From JBASEY01 sp049652745 (lineage in GTDB: Bacteria > CSSED10-310): a stretch of DNA of 61,763 nucleotides. Where the stretch lies: positions 1 through 61,763 of the forward strand of contig JBASEY010000016.1 in assembly GCA_049652745.1 (NCBI GenBank), read 5' to 3'. The notes under the pieces are model-generated. The model saw only the letters and a list, made by a program, of their open reading frames with translations, did not search any database and was not told where the DNA came from. Of the stretch, positions 25,088-34,822 are shown piece by piece. Numbering within the stretch: the first letter of the stretch is position 1; each line of letters opens with the position of its first letter. The position numbers were made by a program, and so were the translations under genes.

Positions 25088-27376
25088 TCAGCTTTGATTT
25101 CCAACTTCAAGCTTATTTTTACAGCGCGGACACACAATAGCAATCTCCCCGTTTTTTTCTGTTGCGCCTAGGTAAGGGTTCCCACAGGTCATACAGCGAG
25201 TCGGTACCGGTACTGCATTGAAGACGAAGGTGCAATCCGGATAGTTGGAGCAGCCATAAAATGTTCCTCGACCCTTTTTTCTAACCAGTTTGCCGTCGCA
25301 ATTCTCCCGCGCACAAGGCAATCCTTCTGTTTTAGGTCCTTTTCCCTTGCATTTGGGATAGGTGGAGCATGAAACAAACAGGCCGAATCGTCCTTTTTTT
25401 AGTGCCAAAGGGGCGCCGCATTCCGGGCAGGATGCCGCCAATTCAACGTGCAGGGTCTTGGGTTTCACCGCTTTTTTATTATCAGAACCATAGGGGAGAA
25501 CGCCTTTGCATTTCGGATATTTGCTGCATGAGAGAAAGTAGCCTTTTTTTCCCCAACGTCTTACCATTTTGCTGTTGCATACCGGGCACGACACTCCTTC
25601 GACGGGTTGTCGGCTTCGACTGAGCGCTTCGATATCTTTTTCCGCTTCGAGGAGTCGTTTTTCAAATGGTTCATAAAACTCCGCGATCGCACCCTGCCAT
25701 TGCATTTTTCCCTGTTCGATATCATCCAGGCGGTTTTCCATATCGGCCGTAAATTTTACGCTCAAAATATCCGGAAAGCTTTTGACCAGGATATCACTGA
25801 CCACGATTCCCAGTTCCGTTGGATGAAACCGACGCTCATGTATTTCCGCATAGTCATGTGATCGTATAGTGGCCATAATGGCGGCGTAGGTGCTGGGTCG
25901 GCCGATGCCGCGGGATTCAAGCTCTTTGACAAGTGTCGCTTCGGAGTAACGCGCGGGGGGTCGGGTAAAATTTTGGGCTGGTTCGATGGAATGGCATATT
26001 AGAGTTTCACCTTTTTCCACAGCAGGAAGTTGTTGATTGGCTTCGACAGTTTCCGCATCCGGGTCATCATCGGGTTTGGCGGATGATTTGATATCTTTGG
26101 GCAACCCGGTCAAGCGGAAAAATCCGTCAAAGACGACTTCCGACCCGGTTGCACGAAATTCGTAGGCATGACCATCGCCGGCGCCGATTTTGATTGTCGT
26201 GACATTGATCGATGCCGGAGACATTTGGCTGGCGACAAATCGTTCCCAAATCAACGAGTATAGTTTTAATTCATCGCCGGTTAGAAAATGTTTGGCTTTT
26301 TCCGGCGTGAGTGTAACGTCGGTCGGTCTGATCGCTTCGTGCGCTTCTTGAGCGCCTTTAGGCGCTTTGTAAACCGGTGGTTTTGTCGGTCTATATGCTG
26401 GGCCGTAGAAGGTTTCGATGTATGTTCCGGCCTGCGTTTGGGCATTTGAACTGATACGGGGTGAATCCGTCCGCATATAGGTGATCAGGCCATGCACATC
26501 GGAGCCGCCCATATCTTTCCCTTCATACAGGGATTGAGCCAAGCGCATGGTTTTTTGTGCGGGATACCGCAATCGGCGTGCGGCTTCCTGCTGAAGCGTG
26601 CTGGTGATAAATGGCGGGGGTGGTTTTCGCTGCGTTTTTTTTCGTTCGATGTCCGTTATGACAAAAGAGTGTTTTGAAATATCGCTGACAATTGCGTCGC
26701 AGGCCGTTTGGTCCGGAATGCGCACCTTTTTTTTAGGTGTTCCATACCATGAAGCCTTGAAATTTGGCGGGCTGCCACCCTCCAAATCAAGAGTGATTGT
26801 CCAGAATTCTTCAGGTACGAACGCTTCTATTTCGCGTTCTCGATCAACAATCAATCTCAACGCAACAGACTGAACCCTTCCGGCGGACAAGCCGCCTTTG
26901 ACTTTTTTCCATAAAAACGGGCTCAGTTGATAGCCGACAATCCTATCCAACACACGCCTGGCTTGCTGTGCATTGACCTTGTTTTCATCGATGGCCAAAG
27001 GGTTTTTCAAACTGTTTTGTACTGCCTGTCGGGTTATTTCATAATACAAAATGCGTTTTATCAAAGCAGAGGTTTCATTTTGAAGGTAGTATTCCAGATG
27101 ACGACAAATCGCCTCGCCTTCCCTGTCCGGATCGGCAGCCAGGTAAATCTCCCGAACGGTTTTCCCTATTTTGATCAGGCGGTTGACGACCTTTTGTTTT
27201 CCGCTGATCGTCACATATTCGGGTTCAAAATTGTTGTTGACATCTATACCAAACCGCGATCTTGGCAGGTCACGAATATGTCCTATGGATGATTCCACTA
27301 TAAAATCCGCTCCAAGAATACTCTTTATTGTGCGGGCTTTTGCCGGTGATTCCACTATGATCAATTTTTTAGCCAT
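25088..27376 (-). CDS. topA: DNA topoisomerase I
   Basis: 762 residues. TOPRIM domain with LIIVESPAKARTI and AADPDREGEAI, catalytic Tyr300 in TYMRTDS, and the PPARYSEATLVKELESRGIGRPSTYA block. The C-terminus carries four zinc-ribbon-like units starting CPVCNSKM, CPECGAPL, CARENCDG and CMTCGNPY, the last diverged. Relaxes negative supercoils. Starts 19 bases after the dprA stop, same operon. Confidence 0.97.
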   Translation of the reverse strand: MAKKLIIVESPAKARTIKSILGADFIVESSIGHIRDLPRSRFGIDVNNNFEPEYVTISGKQKVVNRLIKIGKTVREIYLAADPDREGEAICRHLEYYLQNETSALIKRILYYEITRQAVQNSLKNPLAIDENKVNAQQARRVLDRIVGYQLSPFLWKKVKGGLSAGRVQSVALRLIVDREREIEAFVPEEFWTITLDLEGGSPPNFKASWYGTPKKKVRIPDQTACDAIVSDISKHSFVITDIERKKTQRKPPPPFITSTLQQEAARRLRYPAQKTMRLAQSLYEGKDMGGSDVHGLITYMRTDSPRISSNAQTQAGTYIETFYGPAYRPTKPPVYKAPKGAQEAHEAIRPTDVTLTPEKAKHFLTGDELKLYSLIWERFVASQMSPASINVTTIKIGAGDGHAYEFRATGSEVVFDGFFRLTGLPKDIKSSAKPDDDPDAETVEANQQLPAVEKGETLICHSIEPAQNFTRPPARYSEATLVKELESRGIGRPSTYAAIMATIRSHDYAEIHERRFHPTELGIVVSDILVKSFPDILSVKFTADMENRLDDIEQGKMQWQGAIAEFYEPFEKRLLEAEKDIEALSRSRQPVEGVSCPVCNSKMVRRWGKKGYFLSCSKYPKCKGVLPYGSDNKKAVKPKTLHVELAASCPECGAPLALKKGRFGLFVSCSTYPKCKGKGPKTEGLPCARENCDGKLVRKKGRGTFYGCSNYPDCTFVFNAVPVPTRCMTCGNPYLGATEKNGEIAIVCPRCKNKLEVGNQS

Positions 27377-27395
27377 TACCTATATTCCGATCTTT

Positions 27396-28511
27396 TTAGT
27401 CTTTTCGTCTTTCTTTGATGACAGCACGCACAAAGCGCTGTCCGGGGAGTTGTTTCACCAATCCGAGCAATTCCATTTTCAGCAATGCAGCTTGAATGTC
27501 GGAAGCTTTCCATCGCAGCGCTCCAACCAAATCATCGCCTGAAATCGGTGCGGCATCCAGTAAATCCCATATAGGTCTGAGTTCTGGGTCGATTTCCATG
27601 TCATCATCGGTAGCCACAGTTTGAGGAAACGGGATTTTTGTCTGCAAGGTATAATGTTCAAGTATGTCGTCAGGATGAATCACCGGGAAACCGCCGTTTT
27701 GCAGGACACGAATCGGACCCTGGCTTCCGGGAGAAAATATCGAGCCGGGAACGGCAAAAACGTCCCTGTTTTGGTCGATTGCATGCTTGACTGTGATCAA
27801 TGCGCCGCTTCGTTCGGTCGATTCGATAACCAGTACGCCTTTTGAAAGGCCGCTGATAATGCGATTTCTACGAGGAAACTGGCCTGGGTTGGGAGGTGTG
27901 CTCCAGGGAAACTCAGTGACCACGCAGCCGTCGGCTTCGATTTTGGTTCTGAGATTTCGGTTGGATTTGGGGTAATCGATATCGAGGCCGCAGCCCAGCA
28001 CGGCAATCGTTTTGCCTTTGATGTCGATAGCCGCGGAATGAGCTATGGCATCGATTCCAACCGCCAAGCCGCTGACGATGACAAACCCCTTTTCGGCGAG
28101 GTTTCCTGCGAACAGGCGAGTGGCGTCTCTGCCGTATCGGCTGGGCTTGCGAGTGCCGACAACACCGAGCGCATGACGTTTGAGGAGCATGTGATCGCCT
28201 TTATAATACAGCACAGGCGGCGGAGAATGAGTGTTGGCCAACATGCCGGGATATTCGGGATCCAATATCGACAGAATGCTGAAAAACCCTTTTTCAGACA
28301 ACTCGATCAAGGTGTCCGCCTGTTTTTTCAAGACGGCGCTCGGAGGCGGTCCAGGGTGTCTTTTTCCAGTGAATATAACATCCAGCAATTCAGGCTCACT
28401 TAAAACCCGCCAGGGTTCAGGGATAGACAGCCGAATTTGCGCCAATCCACCTGGGCCGATGTTCTCCCATAACGATAATGCCAACCAATCTCTGAAAGCT
28501 TCGTGTTTCAT
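27396..28511 (-). CDS. dprA: DNA processing protein DprA
   Basis: 371 residues from ATG 28511 (the frame extends to 28562 but into the terminator stem). The Rossmann core has VVGTRKPSRYGRDATR, VSGLAVGIDAIAHSAA, IAVLGCGLDIDYPKSN and SEFPW-like TEFPWSTPP, FPRRNRIISGLSKGVLVIE and a C-terminal winged-helix-like end (ISGDDLVGALRWKASDIQAALLKME). Loads RecA on incoming single-stranded DNA during transformation. First gene of the ten-gene minus-strand operon; only AAAGGG is seen right at the start codon, so the exact start is not certain. Confidence 0.93.
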   Translation of the reverse strand: MKHEAFRDWLALSLWENIGPGGLAQIRLSIPEPWRVLSEPELLDVIFTGKRHPGPPPSAVLKKQADTLIELSEKGFFSILSILDPEYPGMLANTHSPPPVLYYKGDHMLLKRHALGVVGTRKPSRYGRDATRLFAGNLAEKGFVIVSGLAVGIDAIAHSAAIDIKGKTIAVLGCGLDIDYPKSNRNLRTKIEADGCVVTEFPWSTPPNPGQFPRRNRIISGLSKGVLVIESTERSGALITVKHAIDQNRDVFAVPGSIFSPGSQGPIRVLQNGGFPVIHPDDILEHYTLQTKIPFPQTVATDDDMEIDPELRPIWDLLDAAPISGDDLVGALRWKASDIQAALLKMELLGLVKQLPGQRFVRAVIKERRKD

Positions 28512-28547
28512 CCCTTTGCTTATACACGAAAAACAGCATAAAAAAAA

Positions 28548-28577
28548 CGGGGATAAAACCAACCTGGTTTATCCCCG
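28548..28577 (-). terminator. intrinsic terminator of the LysM operon
   Basis: On the minus strand CGGGGATAAACC pairs with GG-TTTTATCCCCG and is followed by a run of eight T. It stands between the LysM gene and dprA, so the ten-gene operon either has its own short promoter region or depends on read-through. Confidence 0.9.
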
Positions 28578-28599
28578 TCAATACGATTGTGCAAAAACG

Positions 28600-29721
28600 C
28601 TATTTCAGTTCTATGGTGTCCCCCAGGAAAATCGGCGTGTTGCTTTGCGTTATGACAACCACGGAGGTTTCTTCCATGACTTTGACAACCATAAGCTCCC
28701 CGGAAACATATTTGGGGAGTCTGTGATCGTCCGAGTCCCGAGTAAAAATCGTGAAATAATCGCCCGGCGCTACGCCGTCTCGGCCGCCGAGATCGATATA
28801 AGCGACATCGCCTTTGGCCATGATGACAGCATCGGAGAAATCAGGAATTCCGATGTACGCATCGATAATATGGCCCGGCAATGTTTTGGTAGAGGGGTTA
28901 CAGCGATCGAAAGGAGGTGAACCTGTTGTCATCGGCATAGGGATATTTTCCCACGGAACAAGAAAATCACCACGCACTATCGCCTGATAGCTTTTCGTGA
29001 TCATTGCACTGGAGACTTCCTCACCGACACATAGCATTTCAGCTTCTCCGACAACGTGATACATGCGGCCCATATTGCGACCGGAAACCGGGTGCTTGAC
29101 CTTGTGCATTTCCCGCATGATGAAATAATGCTCACCTGCGTGGAGATTCACGCCGGAGCCGTCTTTGACAAAGATCACATCGTTTGAAGAAAGATCGAAA
29201 GCCGTTGTCTCGGCGGCAATGATCTCGGGACCGATAAGTTTTTGCTCAGAAATCAATCCGGAGGATATCAAGTCCGCCTCCGTAATAACCGAAAACCGTC
29301 TTTTTTCCTTGAATTTCTTCAACTCGTCACTACCTTCAGCCCCTTCTTCAAAAGGCTCTTCTCCATAGCCTTCGATCCTGGCGGGCCTGGGTGGAACAGT
29401 GTCTGTAGCTATCAACATGCCGCCAGGCAGCCGGACAATGTCCCCCGGATAAATCCGATGAGGATTCTTGATCGTGTCAAGGTTCTCTTCCCAAATCAGA
29501 GGCCACAGGTAAGGATCATTCAAGAATGCTCTTGAAATGCCCCATAAAGTATCACCCGTGACTACAGTGTGGGATTCGGGTATGTCCGCCGGCAGTTGTT
29601 CAGCAGATTTAGGAACCCGATACTCAACACCACCATAGGTCCATGTTTTTTCTTCGGCGTGAACTGCAATCATGCCCATACACACAACCAAAATAACCAA
29701 CATCTTTATAAAGGATCTCAT
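28600..29721 (-). CDS. exported LysM-domain protein
   Basis: 373 residues from ATG 29721 (AGAGGAGAAT upstream). Signal peptide MRSFIKMLVILVVCMGMIAVHA. One LysM domain at about 51-98 (HTVVTGDTLWGISRAF ... NPHRIYPGDIVRLP). The rest, about 110-373, resembles LysM-linked proteins of Gram-negative bacteria with repeated beta units around GVNLHAGEHYFIMREMH and GVAPGDYFTIFTRDS. It should bind peptidoglycan in the periplasm. It follows the CpoB-like lipoprotein gene by 20 bases, so both likely serve envelope maintenance. Confidence 0.85.
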   Translation of the reverse strand: MRSFIKMLVILVVCMGMIAVHAEEKTWTYGGVEYRVPKSAEQLPADIPESHTVVTGDTLWGISRAFLNDPYLWPLIWEENLDTIKNPHRIYPGDIVRLPGGMLIATDTVPPRPARIEGYGEEPFEEGAEGSDELKKFKEKRRFSVITEADLISSGLISEQKLIGPEIIAAETTAFDLSSNDVIFVKDGSGVNLHAGEHYFIMREMHKVKHPVSGRNMGRMYHVVGEAEMLCVGEEVSSAMITKSYQAIVRGDFLVPWENIPMPMTTGSPPFDRCNPSTKTLPGHIIDAYIGIPDFSDAVIMAKGDVAYIDLGGRDGVAPGDYFTIFTRDSDDHRLPKYVSGELMVVKVMEETSVVVITQSNTPIFLGDTIELK

Positions 29722-29741
29722 AATCGATTCTCCTCTTCCCA

Positions 29742-30476
29742 TTAATGATCTCTTTCAGCTTTACCGGATTCCTTGTATGTCATCCGATTCAGCCGCTCCT
29801 CAGCAAGAGACGCTGCTCGATGATCCGGATAACGGCTTAAAAATTCGTTCAGCGCCTGCCTAGCTCCATTATAATTGTTCATCTCATAATATGTAAACCC
29901 AATTTTCAGCAAAGCGTCCGATACCTTCGAAGAGCCGCTGTATTTCCCAAAAACGGCGCCGAAGTGATTCAACGCCTGCTGGTAAGCTCCTTGAGCGAAC
30001 ATGCACTCACCCATCCAATAATGACAACGCCCCAAAAATTCTTCGTCCTGATCCAAAAACGATGCCTGGTTAAAAGCTTGGTAAGCCTCACGATACCGAC
30101 TTTGAGCGTACAATCCCTGAGCCGTGGAATAAACCTCTTCAGCATTCAGCCTTGCAGGAGACGAAGCGGGGTCTTTCACTGATTCATCATCAATAACACT
30201 ATCCCGATCCGGCTGGTCTTCAGATATTCCCTCGTTCACAGCCTCAACATCCCCATCTTCATCCTTTTCTTCAGAACCGCCTTTCAAAGCTTGAACCTCG
30301 AGACTCAAAGCATTCAGATCCTGACGTAGCGACGCATTCTGAGCCTTCAGACGATCGATATCTTTCATCATCGTCTGCACCAAATCCGTCGAGACACAGC
30401 CGGCCAGCACCAGGCATATCAGCGACATTGACATAATTGAAACGATCCGACTCTGTGATGTCATTTTTCTTTCCAT
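29742..30476 (-). CDS. CpoB/YbgF-like TPR lipoprotein
   Basis: About 244 residues. Lipobox LVLAGCV, then a heptad coiled coil (MKDIDRLKAQNASLRQDLN), an acidic linker, and a C-terminal TPR block of three repeats (AEEVYSTAQGLYAQSRYREAYQAF, YWMGECMFAQGAYQQALNHF, YYEMNNYNGARQALNEF). This order, coiled coil then TPR, is that of CpoB/YbgF, which links peptidoglycan synthesis to Tol-Pal outer-membrane constriction. No tol genes lie here. The start could be ATG 30476 or ATG 30464; GAGGTG is close to the first. Confidence 0.85.
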   Translation of the reverse strand: MERKMTSQSRIVSIMSMSLICLVLAGCVSTDLVQTMMKDIDRLKAQNASLRQDLNALSLEVQALKGGSEEKDEDGDVEAVNEGISEDQPDRDSVIDDESVKDPASSPARLNAEEVYSTAQGLYAQSRYREAYQAFNQASFLDQDEEFLGRCHYWMGECMFAQGAYQQALNHFGAVFGKYSGSSKVSDALLKIGFTYYEMNNYNGARQALNEFLSRYPDHRAASLAEERLNRMTYKESGKAERDH

Positions 30477-30484
30477 CACCTCAT

Positions 30485-30513
30485 AACTTAACGATTACAC
30501 GTCTTGGAGTCAA
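30485..30513 (-). promoter_or_regulatory. promoter candidate for CpoB-LysM operon
   Basis: On the minus strand TTGACT (30513-30508), 17-base spacer, TAAGTT (30490-30485). It would leave almost no leader before the start codon, which lowers confidence. Confidence 0.3.
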
Positions 30514-30968
30514 ATGTTATGCCGAGACCATACAGTGGGACGGCGAAGAACAGCTTCAGTTTTGAAGAGGTTAAAAACTTTTGTCTAAATTTTCTCCTAG
30601 GTTTGACTATAAAAGCCTGTCAAACAATCAATCCGTTCGCAAAAATCTGCGTAACCAGGCTGCATTGTCTGCTGCTGAAATAGTATGACAGCGAATTCCA
30701 ACCCGCTTACTCCAGAAAAAAATCCATTGAAAACAGAAGGTGTTACCGGGAAAGATGGTCTAAATGTCTTCAGGAGCTTTCCAAAGGCTGTTATAGCCGA
30801 ATGAAACAGGATCAATACAGGCTTTTGGGAAAAAGTTCTTTCCGTATCGTCGTCTTCAGAAAGAACATTCGCGGCGGCAATGTGAGCCGACTTCGGCAAT
30901 GATTTCCAACGTCATGGCTGTTTTTTTGAACGCCGTCATCGCCTCAGTCGTTCAATAACCACATCATA

Positions 30969-30997
30969 TTGAGTTTTCGACACTATTTAGGTATATA
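30969..30997 (+). promoter_or_regulatory. sigma70-type promoter for smc
   Basis: TTGAGT (30969-30974), 17-base spacer, TATATA (30992-30997), about 48 bases before the chosen TTG start. Confidence 0.55.
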
Positions 30998-31044
30998 TAT
31001 AGCTAGCGTCACGATTTTTGCAATCCTGTGAGAGGAAATATCTA

Positions 31045-34000
31045 TTGAACCGACCAACCATAGCCGAAATGCCCGAAAATGGTGGGTTACCGGTGCCTGT
31101 CCGGGCAATACGATTTAAAAAACTGTCGTTACAGGGGTTTAAATCGTTTTCCGACTATACGCAATTGTCCTTTGAAGATGCCGTCAGTGCGATCGTCGGG
31201 CCGAATGGCTGTGGTAAGTCCAATATTTTGGACGCTCTGCGCTGGGTTCTGGGTGAACAGGGACCCAGCCAGTTACGAGCGCATTCGATGTCGGATGTCA
31301 TATTCAACGGTTCCGCAAAACGAAAACCGGTTGGAATGGCGGAAGTGACGCTGACCATCGAGTCGCCGGCCGGGCTGTTACCTTTGTCATACGAAGAAAT
31401 CGCGATTACGCGGCGATTGTACCGCAGTGGTGAGAGTGAATATCTGATCAATCGTACTCCCTGTCGTCTTAAAGATATAACAGATCTGTTTCTCGACACC
31501 GGCGTCGGCAGAGGGGCTTATTCGCTGATTGAGCAAGGGCGTGTGGACGCCTTGGTGACGGCTCGGCCGGATGAGCGGCGGGGGTTTATCGAACAGATTG
31601 CCGGTATAGAAAAATTTAAAGTTCGGAAAAAGGAGGCTTTGTCGCAACTGGCCTCGACGGAAAACAATCTTGCCCGAGTAAGAGATGTTATTTCCGAGGT
31701 TCATTCACGTCGGGCATCGCTTGCTCGGCAGGCCCGCAAAGCCATTAAATATCGAACAGTTAAAACAGAGCTTGAAGACCTTCAAAAAGCGCTTTCCGGC
31801 GCCCGCTACGCGAAAATACAACATGAATTGCGCGAATTGTCTTCTCGAACCGAACATCTGGAAAATGCCATGTCCCGCACAGCGGCGCAGATCGCACTTC
31901 AGTCGGCGGCGCTTCAGGAAAGCCATAAAGGCGTCGATACGGCACAGGAATCCGTGCGCAAATGTGCGGAATCGTTCGATCAGATCGAGAATCGAATCGA
32001 TTATCTTGAAAACAGAATCAAAGATTTCGAAGACCGGCAGCGGGAGCTGGAAGCGGAAATCGAAGCCGAGCTGGTCGAAGCCGACTCGCTGAATTGCCAA
32101 TGTTCTGAGCTGAATAATCAGTCGGCTCTTCTCGAACGGGAGCTGGAGAAACTGGCGGATCAGGCCAAGGTTGTAATTGGTGAAGTCGAAACACTGGAGA
32201 CGCGACGCCGGGAAAAAGAAGCTCAAATCCATCTGCTGCGTGAGCGATTGGTCGATGCGCGTGCCCGCCGTCTCAAACAGATCACCGGAACGACCAATTT
32301 GCGTAATCGGATACAAGGGGGCGCCGAGAGGTTGCGGTATTTAGCGCAGCGTCAAACCGAATTGGGTTTTGAAACCGATCGTCTCATTGCGAATCAGCAG
32401 GAGGCTTCGCGACAGGTTGCCGACCTGGTGGAAAGGATCAGGCAGCTTGAAACGGAAATAGGCGTTCTGCAGGAACGGCAACAGGTTGCCGCAGCCGATA
32501 AAGACATGGCGACACTGGCTTTCAAGGAGGCCGGTGACTGTTTGCGAAGCTTCGAGAAAGAACGCCTTTCTCTCCAGTCGCGTCTGGAATCGCTGCAGGA
32601 GATCGATGCTGCAGGTGAAGGGTTGGATTCCGGTGTGAAGCAGGTTTTAAAACGGTTTCCACGGTCACTCGATAACAAGCAGGATGTCGCCGCTGTTATT
32701 GGAACGCTGGCGGATATCTACGATACGCCTGACGAATACGAAGAAGCCGTCACAGCGGCGTTGTATTCGCGGTTGCAGGATATCATCGTTTCCGGAACGG
32801 ACGAATTTGATGAAATTTGTCGCTTTTTGACGGATGCTCAGCCGGGACGAGTTACGGTGAGGCGCGTGTCGGAAAATAGCGGCCTTTCCGCAAAAACCGA
32901 CGACGGCTCTCCCGGTCTTCAGGCTTTGATCGACTGCATTTCTACTGCTGATGAGTTCAAACCGATATTTGCCGAATTGTTGGCGAACGCTTTTCTGGCG
33001 CCGGATGTGGAAACCGCCGCCGGTATCGCCGCGGAGTATCCTGGTGCGATCATTGTGACTCTCGATGGGTTGCGATGGGGGCCGGGAAGCGTTCGCACGT
33101 TCGGAAGGTCGGTCGACAACCGTCCGATATATCGGCGCCGGCGCAAAGAAATTATCGATTTGAAAAACAGGGTGGCGGATAAGATTCATCAGGAACAGGC
33201 AGCGATACGGGTTTACCAGGATTGTGACGGACGGCTTCAGACAACTGTCGCGGCTTGGATGGAAATTCAACAGACAACGTCTCACGCAAATCAACAATTG
33301 GCTATCGCCAGGGGTGAGCTGGCGCATAGAAATAATGCACGGGATGAAACAATTCATCGACACGCCGTTATAACCAAAGAAAAAGAGAGTCTTATCGATG
33401 AGATGGACGGTATTGAACACAGGATTCAATCGTGGAGAGAGGCTTTGGAGAGCTTGGAGGCGCAAACGGATATATCGGAAGATCTCAATCGGCTCGAATC
33501 GGCTTTAGACCAATCGGACAAAGAGAGTGTCAGGCTTCGCGAAGAGGTGGCGGAAAAACGGATATTGGCGCGGTCGACTGCTGACAGGGCCGAGTTCGTG
33601 AGTCGGGAGCGGGCGAGATTGTGTAGTGAAACAGCGCGATTTGTGAAGATATCTGAACAGCATCGTCGTCAAGCCGATGCGAAGCGTGAGCAGCTTGCTA
33701 TGGAGGCGGCGCGGCGCAAGGGGTTGACGGAAGAGTTGGAAGCGCTGGTTGTCGATGCGCCGGTTCGTAAACATCGACTGGAAACGTTGAAATCGCAATT
33801 GGAACAGGCCATTAAGGCCAGGCAGGACACTGCTGCGCATCTGGCTGAGCTGGAACAGGCGGACCGTGCTTTGGAGCGTGAGTTGGCTGACATTCGTGTG
33901 AAACAGGCGTCGCTGGAAACGGCCCGGGAATCATTGAGCGAAGGTCTGTGTTGGAGCCCGGCGGACGAGGCGAAAAACCTGGACCGGCTTCCCGATGATG

Positions 34001-34665
34001 TGGAAATGGATGATTGGAGACAGCGGATTGAAATGCTTCAGCAAAGTGTTTCATTGTTTTCCGATGTCAATTTGGGCGCCGAGCAGGAGCATCGGGAGGT
34101 GGTCGAACGCAGCAGATTTTTGGATGAACAATTACAGGATCTTGAGCATGCCGTTCATTCGTTGAGAACGACGATTCAGCAGATCAACCGCACCAGTAAA
34201 ACGCGTTTTATCGAGGCGTTCGATGTTGTGACGGAACATTTCGGGATCGTTTTTCAAGGGCTGTTTGGGGGAGGCGAAGCCATGTTGGAGATGACCGATC
34301 CGGACGATCCACTGGAATCAGGTGTCGATATCGTCTGCAAACCGCCTGGAAAACGTGCCAGGTCGATCGATCTGCTGTCCGGAGGAGAAAAGGCGCTTGC
34401 CGCCCTGGCTCTACTGCTGGCCGGCTTCAAGTTTCGGCCGTCGCCGTTGCTTTTTCTGGATGAGGTGGATGCTCCGTTGGACGAGCACAACATAGCCCGG
34501 TTCACGAATTTTTTGCGATCCTTGGCCGAGACGACTCAGATTGTCTTGATCACGCACAATCCGATGACGATGGAAGTCGCTGATACTCTCTACGGGGTTA
34601 CCATGGAAGAGCCTGGTGTATCGAAGCTGGTTGGAGCGAGATTGAAAGGGCGAAAGACAGCCTAA
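31045..34665 (+). CDS. smc: chromosome segregation protein SMC
   Basis: About 1206 residues. TTG 31045 is chosen as start because AGAGGAAA lies 8 bases upstream; ATG 31069 is the alternative. Walker A GPNGCGKSN and LDALRWVLGEQGPSQLR at the N-terminus, two long coiled coils, a hinge around residues 510-680 (VAAVIGTLADIYDTPDEYEEAVTAAL, then the FAELLANAFLAPDVETA region). C-terminal signature LLSGGEKALAALALLLAG, Walker B PLLFLDEVDAPLDEHN. Forms the condensin ring that compacts and segregates the chromosome. Its partners scpA and scpB are not in the window. Confidence 0.96.
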   Translation: MNRPTIAEMPENGGLPVPVRAIRFKKLSLQGFKSFSDYTQLSFEDAVSAIVGPNGCGKSNILDALRWVLGEQGPSQLRAHSMSDVIFNGSAKRKPVGMAEVTLTIESPAGLLPLSYEEIAITRRLYRSGESEYLINRTPCRLKDITDLFLDTGVGRGAYSLIEQGRVDALVTARPDERRGFIEQIAGIEKFKVRKKEALSQLASTENNLARVRDVISEVHSRRASLARQARKAIKYRTVKTELEDLQKALSGARYAKIQHELRELSSRTEHLENAMSRTAAQIALQSAALQESHKGVDTAQESVRKCAESFDQIENRIDYLENRIKDFEDRQRELEAEIEAELVEADSLNCQCSELNNQSALLERELEKLADQAKVVIGEVETLETRRREKEAQIHLLRERLVDARARRLKQITGTTNLRNRIQGGAERLRYLAQRQTELGFETDRLIANQQEASRQVADLVERIRQLETEIGVLQERQQVAAADKDMATLAFKEAGDCLRSFEKERLSLQSRLESLQEIDAAGEGLDSGVKQVLKRFPRSLDNKQDVAAVIGTLADIYDTPDEYEEAVTAALYSRLQDIIVSGTDEFDEICRFLTDAQPGRVTVRRVSENSGLSAKTDDGSPGLQALIDCISTADEFKPIFAELLANAFLAPDVETAAGIAAEYPGAIIVTLDGLRWGPGSVRTFGRSVDNRPIYRRRRKEIIDLKNRVADKIHQEQAAIRVYQDCDGRLQTTVAAWMEIQQTTSHANQQLAIARGELAHRNNARDETIHRHAVITKEKESLIDEMDGIEHRIQSWREALESLEAQTDISEDLNRLESALDQSDKESVRLREEVAEKRILARSTADRAEFVSRERARLCSETARFVKISEQHRRQADAKREQLAMEAARRKGLTEELEALVVDAPVRKHRLETLKSQLEQAIKARQDTAAHLAELEQADRALERELADIRVKQASLETARESLSEGLCWSPADEAKNLDRLPDDVEMDDWRQRIEMLQQSVSLFSDVNLGAEQEHREVVERSRFLDEQLQDLEHAVHSLRTTIQQINRTSKTRFIEAFDVVTEHFGIVFQGLFGGGEAMLEMTDPDDPLESGVDIVCKPPGKRARSIDLLSGGEKALAALALLLAGFKFRPSPLLFLDEVDAPLDEHNIARFTNFLRSLAETTQIVLITHNPMTMEVADTLYGVTMEEPGVSKLVGARLKGRKTA

Positions 34666-34822
34666 AAAGCACACAAACTGTTTTTGTTGAAAAACGCTTT
34701 GTTTTCTGATTGTTAGCAAACATACTTTATTTTAACAGTTCTTTTTTCTTGTGTTCTCTTTAACAGTTTTCATTTTTGTGATATTCAGTGGATGGATTTT
34801 TTGGTGCGTCTGAGGGAACTCG

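Larger units (their letters stand above)
30477..31044. other. divergent intergenic region between CpoB-like gene and smc
   Basis: 568 bases. It contains a minus-strand promoter candidate near 30485-30513 and the smc promoter candidate at 30969-30997. A 100-codon minus-strand frame at 30597-30899 has a TTG start, no ribosome binding site and no recognisable family, and is not called. No RNA gene was recognised. Confidence 0.5.

Noticed and set aside
30597..30899. A 100-codon minus-strand open frame between the CpoB-like gene and smc
   Set aside because: TTG start, no ribosome binding site, no signal peptide or recognisable family, and composition unlike neighbouring proteins.
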